The notes below the pieces were generated by a model. That model saw only the letters and a list, made by a program, of their open reading frames with translations. It made no database searches and was not told the origin of the DNA. From assembly GCA_023678885.1 (NCBI GenBank), contig CM042962.1, forward strand, positions 16,630,336 to 16,694,335: a DNA stretch of 64,000 nucleotides, written 5' to 3'. A program made the translations under genes and the position numbers. The DNA comes from Pogostemon cablin. Its lineage: Eukaryota > Streptophyta > Magnoliopsida > Lamiales > Lamiaceae. Positions 1-11,292 of this stretch are shown piece by piece. Within the stretch, counting starts at the first letter, position 1. Each line of letters opens with the position of its first letter.

Positions 1-114
1 CCACTTTACGGTTTTGATCTCGGTTTATCATAATAGGGTTAAGGTATTAGGTTTCATGGATTTATTTCCAACAACTATCACAAATTATTATATGCATTAC
101 AAAGATACACATAC

Positions 115-603
115 CTGGTTTTGCAGAAGTTGATCATAGTGATGAAGAGGCAGTCCTTTGTGATCATAAAGGATTAGGCCACTGAATCTTGGCAGCTCAC
201 ACTTTTCACCCATGAGAATTGGTCTTTGCCACACTGCTGAAGTTGAATTATGGCTCTGCCACCCAACATCCCTCTTCACCAGCAGAGGAGTTGGGGCCGG
301 CGGAGTCGGGGTTGCGGTCGTTGCCGCGACCCTTAACCTGTCCTCCCATTTGCTCCACCGGATCCACCCCATCAACGCTTTCACCACCGACCACCGCCCC
401 ACCGGCACCTCCTCCGCTGTCGCCGTCTCTTTGCATGGTTCTTGATGCACGATCCCATTTCTCCTCCTCCTCTTCCTCAACGCGGAGGCGGCCACCGCCG
501 CGCAAATTCCGACAACCAAAACGGATGTCGACGCGAATAAGATTATGGCCTTGTGTGTTGATAATTTCCATTTGTCCTCCAAATTCCACAGAGCTTCTTC
601 CAT
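115..603 (-). CDS. Small single-pass membrane protein, function unknown (exon 1, probably partial)
   Basis: Reads on the minus strand from ATG at 603. Residues 1-18 are polar, residues about 19-42 form one hydrophobic segment (AIILFASTSVLVVGICAA), followed at once by a basic stop-transfer run (RKRRRR). The cytosol-side part has an Arg/Trp stretch, a Pro/Thr-rich linker and a conserved-looking tail (WQRPILMGEKCELPRFSGLI). I recall tails like this in uncharacterised plant membrane proteins but no function. The open frame could run to a stop at 97-99. However, at 115/114 the minus strand reads CAG|gtatgt, a strong splice donor, so I end the exon at 115 and expect the gene to continue past the left edge. 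A G-rich tract lies about 130 bp upstream of the start. Confidence 0.7.
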
Positions 604-734
604 TTTGGTTGTTTAAATTTAATAGGTTAGATTTTCACATGTGGATTGATGGCTATAGTTTGTAGGGTGAATCAAATTAAAATGATAGACGTTATGGAAT
701 TTCTGAAACTTGTTCATGTGAGATCACCGACGGT

Positions 735-761
735 GGGGTGGGGTGGGGTGGGGTTGGGGGG
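735..761 (+). promoter_or_regulatory. G-quadruplex-capable G tract
   Basis: Four runs of GGGG separated by single T, then TT and a run of six G, all within 27 bases. This meets the G3+N1-7 rule for intramolecular quadruplexes several times over. It lies 132-158 bp upstream of the minus-strand gene start at 603, in its probable promoter or 5' leader, on the strand opposite to transcription. Confidence 0.6.
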
Positions 762-1079
762 TGTTTAATTCTAAATTGTGGGCCAATCTGTAATGTGAGT
801 TTAATTAGCCGTTGGGAATTAATGCGACACCGTTTCAAACACGGTACGATCAGTTACCATCACTCTCACGGGCTACTCAAGAATGCAGTAAAACAACTCC
901 AAATTTCTGGTATTAACCAATGGATAGTTTCATTGTTTTTATTCTGCAGGTATTCTAAGGCTACTGCCTACAAATTTTAGCATATTAAAAAAACACAATT
1001 CTTATAAGTTAATGTACTCGAACATAATTTAAAAATTAATTCTCTGTTTCAATTAAGGTTAATCAATCCCTCACTTACG
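762..1079. other. Intergenic, nothing recognised
   Basis: AT-rich single-copy-looking sequence between the G tract and the first MITE. No convincing coding frame, RNA gene or repeat was seen. Confidence 0.5.
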
Positions 1080-1081
1080 TA

Positions 1082-1334
1082 CTCTCCCGTCCCGGATAAA
1101 GTATACTTTTATTTTTTTCACGTAAATTAAGGAATATAATATTTAAATATATAATGAAGTGAGAGAAATAATATTTTAATGTGTAGTGGGTAATTGTATA
1201 GTGTACTAGGTGGGCCACATGTGGATATAATAATTATTTTGTGTAGGTCTCATATACCAAAAAGGGAAATGTATACTTTGTTTTGGGACGAATTAAAATG
1301 GAAAAATGTATACCTAGTTGTGGAACGGAGGGAG
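1082..1334. mobile_element. Stowaway-like MITE 1
   Basis: Begins CTCTCCCGTCCC and ends GGAACGGAGGGAG, with TA on both sides (1080-1081 and 1335-1336). This is the Tc1/mariner Stowaway signature. The interior matches the MITE at 37301-37553 (shared blocks such as the agtgggtaattgta region), so both belong to one subfamily. Confidence 0.8.
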
Positions 1335-1405
1335 TATATAACTTCACCAATACCTTGAATAAGTAGTTCAAGAAAAAAAATTATTAACTTTTTCGAGATA
1401 TTGTA

Positions 1406-1671
1406 CTCCCTCCATCCCATAATACTTTTCACGTTTACTGTTTCACGTTGTTTAAGAAAAGTTATACTTTTTGACAAACTTTATTGACTTTGGAGGGTAT
1501 TATAGTATTTTTAGGTAATAAAAAAATATGTGTGTGAAAAAAGAGTGGCAAATTTGAAATTAAATTAACTTTTGAGGTTGTTAGATAAAGTGATGTTTTT
1601 TTTTTGATGTGAAAGGTTTTGTGGAACAAACAAATGAGGAAAGCGTGAAAGGTTTTATGGGACGGAGGGAG
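1406..1671. mobile_element. Stowaway-like MITE 2
   Basis: TIRs CTCCCTCCATCCCATA and TATGGGACGGAGGGAG, flanked by TA at 1404-1405 and 1672-1673. The interior (cacgttgtttaagaaaag block) resembles the MITE at 62626-62852. Confidence 0.82.
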
Positions 1672-1684
1672 TAGTATTTTTATA

Positions 1685-1902
1685 CTCCGTCCGTCCGAAA
1701 GAGGGTTTTTTACTTTTGTGCACGTTGATTAATGAGTATTATTATTTAAATGTGTAGTGGGTAGTTGTATTAGTGGGAGTGTGGACCTCATATTTTAGTT
1801 ATATTAGTGGGTGTGTGTGGGTCCCATGTGTGTAAAAAATGATTCTCTTTAAAACGGACGACCAAAATAGAAATAATATGTTCTTTCGAGCGGATGGAGG
1901 AG
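1685..1902. mobile_element. Stowaway-like MITE 3
   Basis: Starts CTCCGTCCGTCC and ends GGATGGAGGAG with flanking TA. The interior shares blocks gcacgttgatta and gtgggtagttgtattagtg with the next element, so these are neighbouring copies of one subfamily. Confidence 0.8.
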
Positions 1903-1925
1903 TATAATTAATAAAGTAGAAAATA

Positions 1926-2150
1926 CTCCCTCCGTCCCGGCGTAAGAGGGTCATTTGCTTTTTTGCACGTTGATTATTGAGTATTATTATTTAATGTGTA
2001 GTGGGTAGTTGTATTAGTGAGAGTGTGGTCCCATATTTTAATTGTACTAAAGAGGGTGTGTGGGTCACATATGTATAAAAAATGAAAGGGGACTCTTTAG
2101 GTAAGACGACCAAAATGAAAAAATAGTCTCTTAGCATGGAACAGAAGGAG
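1926..2150. mobile_element. Stowaway-like MITE 4
   Basis: TIR CTCCCTCCGTCCC on the left, a degraded GGAACAGAAGGAG on the right, TA on both sides. Same orientation and subfamily as 1685-1902, and inverse of the copy at 12537-12762. Confidence 0.8.
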
Positions 2151-2152
2151 TA

Positions 2153-3050
2153 TATATTATAATAATAAATAAATAATAAAGCAATTAATATGTACATCAC
2201 ATTAACCATAAGAGAGATGGGTTCTCCGAGTTATCATAATAAATGTACAGTCAATTTGGGAATGGATCCCCATCAACAAAGAAAAATAAGTGGGGTCGTT
2301 TTATTACCTTGTCTCAAGAACTCTATGAGATTGACCTTTCCTCTTTTTTATTTATTTTTTATTTTTTATTTTATTTTATTTTTATTGCTCTATCTCCAAC
2401 GAAATAAGAGATTCACTTCGCTTCTTTTACTCGTTTAAGAAATAAAAAATTCTTTAGTTAATTTTATTGACTTTTAATAATAACAAGTTTTTTTAATTAA
2501 ATGTGGTAGCCCATTGCACATGACATATATTATACTCTGTAGTATATTTTAAAATGAACTATAATGATTAATAAAAAAACATAACATCTCAGTTAATTAT
2601 TGGTATATTTTAGAGCCTTTCCTAAACCCTCCTCAAATAATAAATTATTTTATTTAAATAATGATACAACAAAAGTTACCTCTAACAACCTCTTTAAACT
2701 AACAATAATTTTTACATAAACAATTTGGCTCTTCAAGTTTAGAGAGCCATAATCATTCTTTAAAAATAAATATCTTGATTATTTCATTAGTTCCAACACT
2801 TCAGTTTTCTTAAATTTACATCAAAATATTTATTACTTTATATATTTAATAAAATAAATTAGGAGGAAACACAAAAATTAAAAGAAAGAATACATAATAT
2901 AATAAATAAGTATTGGAAATAGAACAAACTAAATAAATTATAAAGTGGGTGTTGGAAATGATTAAAAATATAGTCATTTATATTTTACATACTCTTTATA
3001 TTATATAAAATACTCTCTAAATTATAAATAGATTTTTGGAGATATTCTTA
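2153..3050. other. AT-rich intergenic DNA, nothing recognised
   Basis: Very AT-rich with short A/T homopolymers. No coding frame, RNA gene or clear element ends. It leads directly into the long AT microsatellite. Confidence 0.5.
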
Positions 3051-3056
3051 TCTTAT

Positions 3057-3700
<644 letters not shown>

Positions 3701-3983
3701 TAATTGAATAATATTAAATATATTTGTAAGCAAATAAAATTCACAGTCCAATTAAATGGCAACACGTGGATTTTCATGACTAAAATATCAATTTTAATTT
3801 ATTATATTTTATTTTTAATTTAAATGAGGCTTACAAGCCTGAAGAATAGAGGTCAAATCAAATATTGACGAATCAAATTATAGGGATGAAAAGGCCAAAG
3901 AACGCAGAATTAGGTCAAATCAGTTATTGACCAATCAAATTACGAGTTATATATGGGGCTTCCTTACCCTTCACCTATATAAG

Positions 3984-5378
3984 TGTTGGCATTCGATCGT
4001 TAGGTTAACGTGAACAGTTAGGGTTTCATACGTTTCTAACAAGCAGCGGAAGCAAGTAAACAAGAAACGTATTACCTTTCACCAGGGTATGTTGAAGACG
4101 ATGAATTCTCACCACCAGCCTGCACAGCCTCACCGTTTTGGGCATAACTCTCTCATCCGATGTTGGATTTGAGTGATGTAACGCCAAAATGATCCTCTCT
4201 TCCGTGGCTTTTTGTCAGTATATCACACGTCCTGTTCTGATGTTTGTACAATTTTATAAAAATCGTAGAAGGTAGCGGACAGCAGCAGCAAACAACCTTC
4301 CAGTCTTCTGCTTTATTCCCAAGTCTAATCTCGACGTCGTGTGGGCGACGATCTTCGAGATCTTCTCATTCTGCTGTTCCCTCACCCTCCTCACAGTGTT
4401 AGGCATGATTAATCTCATAGATTAGGGTTTCTGGACAGTTGAGATGACTTATATATGGGCTACAGTAGGGACCAGGAGGAGAAATTAGAGTTGGGCCTCC
4501 ATTGGGCTTAAGTATCCAAGCTTAACTCAAAGCTTATACTTAAGTCCAATAATAATAATATATACCACTAAAATATTATTACTGCACTACCATTCTAATC
4601 CCATAATTACGTTATGGGCTCCTTCTTATTATGAGCCTGTTAGTCTCTCCATATTTAAGATATACAATGTCCATTAATTAATTAAGTTACTGACAACTCC
4701 ATTAATTAATATCTCATCCAAGAGTAGTACCACTCAACCTCATTATCATGCCCAAATAAATCCACCTATAGGGTTTACATGATAATCCTTATAAGATCCT
4801 CAAGGGACACAATCAACCTATAACGGACACAGATTCCTTCTACAATCAACAGCACACCATAGAGACAATACCATTTCCCAACTTACCGAGTTTGTTGATT
4901 TAATTACATGTAAATCTCACCCATTGATGAATCAAAGAAATACATACTGCTTTACGTGGCGAGGTTATTGTATAGGGATTAAGAACACGAACATCCATAA
5001 TAACTGAGATCAAGTTCTTCTATATAGACAGTACAAGTCGAACGATCTCAAGTGGTCCTGCTCAATACACACAAGTGCACTAATGTGATTCTATAATCAA
5101 GACAAACTAATATCAAATCACACTACAACCATCTCGATAGAGAGTCCCTATCAATCTCAGTTATGAGCATCTGTTTATACTTTATAAGGAAATCGATAAT
5201 ATGATCTTACGCGTGTTGTCGCACAACATATTATCTACAGTATAAAGTAAGTGGACTATTGCATCGAACATATAAATAAATTATAAGATGCAATCATTTG
5301 ATCATATGATTCTCATTTCAAATAAATTGTTATAACATTGTTCATACTAAAACTAGACTTTTAGTATACAATCCAACA
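3984..5378 (-). mobile_element. Solo LTR, Copia-like, minus orientation
   Basis: Starts TGTTGG and ends CCAACA, flanked by a perfect 5-bp duplication ataag (3979-3983 and 5379-5383). In reverse orientation it begins TGTTGGATTGTATACTAAAA and ends close to ...cgaatgccaaca, as in many plant Ty1/copia LTRs. There is no internal domain, so it is a recombination product. It lies inside HEL-1. Confidence 0.8.
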
Positions 5379-5509
5379 ATAAGGAGCCTCCTCCATTCAT
5401 TCTAGACACACCGAGAGTTATTCTCTACGAAAATCAAAGACTTTAGAGTTGTACTGAATAGTTCTACGAATTCTTCAACGAGAATCAACTCAAGAACGAA
5501 ATACATCTA

Positions 5510-5757
5510 GGATTCAGGTTCTAAACTGCCCGAATTAAGCGTTCAACAGTCAAGTTCTTCGGTGAACAGCCTATAATCTGGGATTCAGGTGCTAAACCAT
5601 CTGGATCTAAGCGTTCTTATGTCAAGTTCTTCAGTGAACGACCTATAATTTGAGATTCAGATAATCTGGGATTCAGGTACTAAACCGCTCGGATTTAAGA
5701 CTGCTTAATTAAGTCATAGTTCTTCCAAGAACGACCTATAATTTGGGATTCAGGTGG
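5510..5757 (+). repeat. Tandem repeat, about 80-bp unit
   Basis: Three imperfect copies plus a partial fourth of a unit starting gggattcaggtnctaaac, then aagcgttc, gtcaagttctt and gaacgacctataat. It ends exactly where the HEL-1 tandem repeat resumes. Confidence 0.8.
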
Positions 5758-6372
5758 TAATCTCAGCCACCCATTAAAATAGTTAAATAGTTATAATTAT
5801 GACATTTTCAAATTAGAAAATAATTTAGTCAAAATTCTAACCATCTATTTCTCAATCAAATACCAGTCACCCATTAAAATAATTAAATAATTAAAATTAT
5901 GACCTTTTCAAATTCGAAAATAAGATATTATTTATTAAAACTTTAATAATATTAAATATATTATTTGAACATATTCAAAATTTTCAAATAAATCTAAGCC
6001 ACTCATTAAAATAATTAAATAATTATAATTATGACTTTTTCAAATTAAGAAATAATATATTATTAAAGCAGAATAAATTCAATCCTGATCATCTATTTCT
6101 TAAATAAATCTCAGCCACACATTAAAATAATTAAATAATTATAATTATGAATTTAGGGTTTAGGATTTTAGGGTTTAGGGTTTTAAGGTTTAGGGTTTTC
6201 TATAATTATTTCCGTGCAAAACACATATGAGATAATTAAAAAACATAAATAAAGAAATAATACGACAACAAAATTCAAACTACACCAAAACCGGATGAGA
6301 GAAGTTCAAACAAATCTCAGTCACTCATTATCTAAGCCACCCATTAAAATAATTAAATAATTATAATTATGA
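5758..6372 (+). repeat. Diverged tandem repeat, block 2
   Basis: Same family as 3160-3700: cores cagccacccattaaaata followed by attataattatgac appear near 5763, 5866, 5996, 6113 and 6335. Telomere-like blocks interrupt or terminate the copies. Confidence 0.8.
6149..6200 (+). repeat. Telomere-like (TTTAGGG) block 1
   Basis: Degenerate run of tttaggg/ttttaggg/ttaaggt units following attatgaa. It is the plant telomere heptamer in imperfect tandem form. Confidence 0.8.
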
Positions 6373-6415
6373 ATTTAGGGTTTAGGGTTTTAAGGTTTAT
6401 GGTTTTAAGGTTTTC
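6373..6415 (+). repeat. Telomere-like (TTTAGGG) block 2
   Basis: Second, shorter run of tttagggtttagggtttt followed by decayed units. Like block 1 it follows the repeat core ending attatgaa, so the two blocks arose as part of a larger repeated unit. Confidence 0.75.
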
Positions 6416-6478
6416 TTTAATTTAAAACTTTAATAATCTCATTAAACCTTTTACTAATATAGCAACAATAAACACACA

Positions 6479-6487
<9 letters not shown>

Positions 6488-6560
<73 letters not shown>
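6488..6560. repeat. (AT)n microsatellite 2
   Basis: About 73 bases of alternating A and T. Together with 3058-3159 it brackets the tandem-repeat domain of HEL-1. Confidence 0.97.
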
Positions 6561-6563
<3 letters not shown>

Positions 6564-6972
6564 AATTTTTTAATAATCTTATATGACAAGAATATGTACT
6601 CATTATTTTTTTGTTTGTTTAATTAATTCTCTACCAACTAACAAAACAAACATTGCCGTTAAACTCAGATGCGTTAGATTATTTGAGTCTCCTAATTATC
6701 AAATTCATGGCTCAACCAATGTGGAAGGTGTTTATCACGATGTTGATGTTTGTTAATATTTGTTACTTTGTTGTTATTTATTTTCTAATCATTCTGATGC
6801 ATCATGTTGTGATTTGAAACCTGAGTATATTTTGTAGGGGTATTTGTTTATTTTTATTACTTTATATATTTTTTCAAAGAAATATTATTCGGTTCAAATT
6901 AAATATCATAAAATCAAATGAAGTTGTTGCCCTAAAAGTAACACATACCCAACGCACAGGTTAGCTACTAGT

Positions 6973-7566
6973 ACTACAAAAGTAACAATAAATTTTATAA
7001 AAATATTTGGATCATAGTAACAAAATAGTTCATAGTTTAACCATTTCAAATTTATTTCTAATTTGATGAAAAAGAAAATATCACAAATTTATTAGAGTTA
7101 GTCTCCTGTGTCCCCGGGGACACACTATGCTCCCATTGGAATACTGTGTGTCCTGGAAGAACACAAGCTTTTGTCAATTTATTATTATTGGAGGAATCAT
7201 AATTGGGAATGCACCTATTAATGCCTCCCATAATTCTTTAAACAGTCCGAAAAGGGGAAAACTATTTGCAATCCGATTTTACTAAACCAACCCAATTAAT
7301 TCATAGATTTAAAATATATATATTTATGTGAGAAGACGTAAATACTCTTATATAAATAATAAAATAAGATCTAAATACACCCCAATTAAATTTCTAATTA
7401 AATTTCTGCGATCTTCCCAAACTGATTTTGTTATATGTAGACACGTTTTTGGAAGTTTAATATTCTGCCATGGTGTTCACACATCTCCTTTAATTTATCA
7501 ACATAAATGTGCCTTCATGCCTACATCACAGATTTATGGTGAGATAATAACAAACCCACAAATTAT
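6973..7566. other. Intergenic; one strong palindrome, otherwise nothing recognised
   Basis: AT-rich sequence with no supported gene. At 7107-7124 lies a perfect 18-bp palindrome, TGTGTCCCCGGGGACACA, whose GC-rich core contrasts with its surroundings. Confidence 0.6.
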
Positions 7567-7905
7567 GTAGACGATCTTATTATCGTCACCGCCATGGGTG
7601 TCGGATTCGAGGTGGGACCCGTGTTTTGTTTCGAAGAGGAATTGTGTCTCCGGAGGGATGTCGCGACCGTTTTGGCCCATCTTTTTGGGCCATCCACCAG
7701 AGTTAGAAGTGGAAACAGACGAGAAAACGGACGTCGACGAGGGTGCCCAAGGACGCCACGTGGCGGCGCTGAGGAAGACGCCCTCCGTCGAGCCCTCGGT
7801 GGCGCTGGAGGTGGCCACCACGTTCTCCGGCACGCTGGTTAGGATGGTTCTGTCCTTCACCACCAGCTTGCTATCGGAAATACGAAGTGTGGGCTTGATC
7901 GTCAT
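7567..7905 (-). pseudogene. Raffinose/stachyose synthase (galactinol-sucrose galactosyltransferase) N-terminal fragment
   Basis: Minus strand from ATG at 7905. The first 45 or so residues (motifs LVVKDRTILT, VPENVVAT, EGVFL) match the N-terminus of plant raffinose/stachyose synthases, and GRDIPPETQFLFETK and GSHLESD match the next conserved block. The stretch between is out of frame. In another frame it reads LGTLVDVRF, then a stop, then LWWMAQK, so at least two compensating frameshifts and one nonsense change (Lys-like codon to TAA) are present. Homology stops at NKIVY near 7567, and the catalytic glycoside hydrolase 36 domain is absent. Intact enzymes exceed 700 residues. It is unlikely to make a working enzyme. 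Confidence 0.75.
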
Positions 7906-8145
7906 GGCTGCTTACCGTTAATGAGGAAAAGACGAGAGTTATTTGCAGAAAGTTTAAATCTGTTCGGTTATTACGAGCAAACTGAGTTTTAATATTTATG
8001 GGGTATATTTTTTTTCTGTTCGGTTACACTAAGCAAATGTATCATAATACTTATGGGGGTATATTTAGTAAATTTGGGGTATAAATAGTCTGTTTTAATT
8101 AAAAGGGTAAAGTTGTCTTAAATGAGTGTATTTAGTAATTTATAT

Positions 8146-8340
8146 AGAGTTAAAAGTTTTTTTTGTCCCATAACTATTGAAAACTTTAGATTTTGTCCCA
8201 AAAAATATATTTATATCGATTTTGTCTCATAACTATTAGTTTTGTTTCAATTTTGTCCAATTTTCACCGGAACCCTTGATTTTCACTGGAAAATGGTCAT
8301 GTGTGACGCACGTGACCGTTCAATTTAGGGGAATCCGGCG
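8146..8340 (+). repeat. MULE-1 left TIR
   Basis: About 195 bp, reverse-complementary to 11293-11484 with scattered mismatches and small indels. Contains gtgacgcacgtgac, a near-palindromic patch conserved in both TIRs. Confidence 0.85.
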
Positions 8341-9724
8341 AGGGGAGTGACCTGGACATTTGGGCAAAATTGGGCCAATAAAATCGCTAGGTCATCAAAT
8401 TTAAATTAAAAATAATATAAACATATATTAATAGTGTGCGGATCTATTTCACAAAATTTAAAAAAATTACATTAATTAAAAATTAAAAATTAACAAAAAA
8501 ATTAAAAAGGAAAATTAATTTATCTAAACAGAAATTTAATTAGAGTTGATATTAGGTGCACCCGGGTGAAATGGTGCACTCATATGTGTACAACTTTTTA
8601 TTCTATTTTGTATACATGTTATTCTATTTTATATATGTGTTTCTTAATAATTGTATTTTTTTCACACTAAATTTTTCATTAAAAAAACTAGAATCCATAT
8701 GTATATAACTTTTTATTCAATAGTGTATACTGTACATGCTTTTTAATAATGATATATTTTATACACTTAATTTTTTGTAAAAAATTAACAATTAAATTGT
8801 AAACATTTCAGTTCATAATTGTATACATGTTTTTATTTAGATTTGTATACGTTTTTTAAAGTGAATGCATCCTATCTCATAAAGCTTGGTTAGTTCGAGG
8901 GAAGAACCAACATGTCCGTGGTGGTAAAGGACGACTTCAAGCTTATCCTTGGGCTTTCATTCTTGCGAGATACTAGGACGCAGTCCTTATGTATACCCCG
9001 CCGGTTCGGCTTCACTTTCTTTCTCTCTCTTGCTTTCAGACTTTCCTGAGACTACTGGTTCTGTTTTTTCTCATTTCAACTGGGGCCTCTTTCCTTCAAG
9101 CGATATTTGAATATGATGATTGGTTTAGGTAGGGTGGCCAACCCGGGCTCTTTAAAGAGGAAACCGGCTACTGACTGGTCAATCAAAAGGGGTTACGAAC
9201 TACTTTGATCTGAGACCTGGTCTGGAAGATAGGTGTTGTAGGCAAGACCTTTTCAACAGTTGTTCGATCGCTAATGGAAAAGCATATCCCTTTTGAAAGT
9301 GGACTGGTCAGATCTAGTATGGATCATACATGGACGGTCGTTGGAGTCGGCGGCTCCACCAGGGTCCTTTATCTGAGATCCCTGGGGAAGAGGATCAAGT
9401 TGGCCCTTGCGAACAGCTTGATGCATTATCTCCGTTAGCCAGCAAACCCTCCTGACTCAACCTCAACATCTATAAAAAGAAAAAAAGCCCTGTCATCGGA
9501 CAATTGGACAGCTATCTCTCGAGCACAAATTTAGGGTCACCCTTAAAGCGGAGTCGGGAGCAACCATTCCACCATCTCGACACCGTACCTAATCGATCTG
9601 GTTCATTAAGGTTAACCGCCTGTCATCGGAATATGAATAAAGTGGTACAACGAATCAACCCGAACCAGGATCTATACTTGCGAGTCAAGAGAGGGATCGA
9701 GAAAGCACCGCCCACAGAGCTTAG

Positions 9725-9781
9725 CAATATCTCAATAGCACCTTTGTCTAAAACTTCGAATGAGACTTCATATCTGAAACG
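9725..9781 (-). pseudogene. nad5: nad5 fragment (mitochondrial NADH dehydrogenase subunit 5)
   Basis: On the minus strand 19 codons read RFRYEVSFEVLDKGAIEIL, which I recognise as the conserved block near the C-terminus of plant mitochondrial NAD5. Sequence on either side does not continue as NAD5, so this is a chimeric scrap such as occurs in rearranged mitochondrial genomes, carried here inside nuclear DNA. Confidence 0.55.
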
Positions 9782-10145
9782 CACGATCTGACTAGAAAGT
9801 GAAAGATCCAAACCTTCTTCTTCGGAGCGGAAACGAACGTGGCCAAAACATATAAAGATCCATTCCAGATCTATTCATAAGCCGATCTTTCCCATTAGTC
9901 ATGTTCCATGCCTCAGAAAGATCGATACCAGTTAAGATGGACTTTTGAGCCGAACCAACCTAAGAGGTAGGGATATTTAAGTAGAGAAATTGGAGACACC
10001 ATTGAATGGCTTTCACCAGGATCAACAGCTCTGGTAGTTCGCCTAACCTATAACATAATATGCTCACACCCGTTCTTTTGATTATTCCACTTCCTGTAGC
10101 TAATGAGTTAATGAGCTATAAGAAATTGAGTAACAGCTCTACCTT

Positions 10146-10513
10146 TTAAGTAGCTAAAATAGTTCTTCGTAACGCCTTTAATGCAAGGTTTAGAAAAAGA
10201 CTTTTTATGTCATTCCCATTTAGGTCCGATTCGGATCCCTCCGTTGTTTCCGGAGGGGTGCCTCTCATAGCAAGCAGTTTCAACCGATACAGGCATATAT
10301 TAATAGATAGAGGAGATGAGAGAGTCTTAAAGAAGCTGCATAAGTCCAAAAGGGAAACATCGTAACGCGTTGGAATCTGCCGAACAGTTCGGGCCAAATC
10401 CTGAAGAAAGCTAAAAAGTGCCTTATTAGGAGATGTAGAACTCTTCCGATATCGAAAAGTAAGTGGAAAGAGAGTAAAGGAGGCACATGTTGATTCGTCC
10501 ACCACGTAATCGG
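10146..10513 (-). other. Open frame in the mitochondrial-type insert, unrecognised
   Basis: An open minus-strand frame covers most of this stretch, including SSTSPNKALFSFLQDLARTV. An ATG lies outside the insert at 10550, within the host element, so the full frame is a chance fusion across the junction. It may derive from an unnamed mitochondrial reading frame. No domain recognised. Confidence 0.3.
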
Positions 10514-10599
10514 AAGAGGGTGCACCCGGGTACACATTATAATTAGCCATTTAATTAAGAGAAAATATAAATAAGAAAAGGAAAATTTATTCGTCTTCA

Positions 10600-11100
10600 A
10601 GAATCATATCAACCACCGTTACCGTCGTCGTCACCACCAACCGCCGCCGTCTCCGTCGCTACCAACCGCCATCGCCGTCGCCACCAACCACCATCTCCAA
10701 CCATCGTTAGATTAACGTTGGAATTAGTTCTCGGATTTCCTTCTTGCACGCTGCTTCTCTATTATTCTAGTTGCTTCATCGACGGCTTCCCAGCGTCGTT
10801 CGACGAGGACGAAGAGAGGTGATCGGGATCAGCGCCGCCCTAGAACTTCAGGTTCTCTCTCCGTCGCTGGTCCTCATCTTCGTCGAGGTTGAAGACGTAC
10901 TTCAAATTCCGGTGACGGAGGCTCCTCCGGAGTCACGATTAGTTGATGGGAGACCACAGGAACCGGGATGGGAGACCACAAGAATCAGGATCTGCCCTCA
11001 TTGGCATCCCCTTCTTCTTCCCCTTCATGATCTACGCTCACTGCCCCTTCTTCTTCCCCAGGAACCACCCCTTTATCTCTCTACTGTGTTTAGGGGTTTT
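10600..11100. other. GC-rich block in MULE-1, probable captured host sequence
   Basis: Abrupt shift to GC-rich DNA with ccgccgtctccgtcgc-type repeats and clusters of cttcttcttcccc. One plus frame stays open at 10771-11115, but its product (Leu/Pro-rich) matches nothing I recognise. The base composition and position between MULE TIRs suggest captured 5'-UTR or exon sequence rather than a gene of this locus. Confidence 0.45.
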
Positions 11101-11292
11101 TTTATTTTATTTTAATTTTTTTTAATGTTATTTTCAATTTCCAGATAATTAAAAATATAAATTGTTTTAAAAAATAGATAAGCATTGAGTTGGCATTTTT
11201 ATTTATTTATTTATTTTAATTAAATTGTGATGTGGGATAATCATTGGCCAAAATTTAATTAGATTGACACATCAGTGACACCTCAGCATGAT

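Larger units (their letters stand above)
8881..10515. other. Mitochondrial-type insert (probable NUMT)
   Basis: About 1.6 kb of nearly balanced base composition in an AT-rich setting, with the texture of plant mitochondrial intergenic DNA and a fragment encoding part of NAD5. Its ends are set by comparison with the uninterrupted element copy at 61004-61352: the left junction follows cctatctcat, the right precedes gggtgcacccggg. No plastid genes were seen. The organelle assignment rests on the nad5 match and composition; a search was not possible. Confidence 0.6.
8543..10549. mobile_element. Small dispersed element (gtgcac family), copy A, split by organelle DNA
   Basis: Pieces 8543-8880 and about 10516-10549 align with the intact copy at 61004-61352. 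Both begin gagttgatattaggtgcac, share gtatacatgttattctatttt, and end ...tataattag or attataattag. The 8-mer tttaatta flanks it (8535-8542, 10550-10557), a candidate hAT-type TSD in AT-rich DNA. The matching copy shows that 8881-10515 is an insertion. Confidence 0.65.

Noticed and set aside
219..665. Plus-strand open frame of 148 codons
   Set aside because: It is the antisense shadow of the membrane protein exon; its Pro/Ser richness comes from the GC-rich coding part.
10771..11115. Open frame of 114 codons as a host gene
   Set aside because: Lies within MULE-1 in GC-rich captured DNA, with no recognisable domain or supporting splice context.
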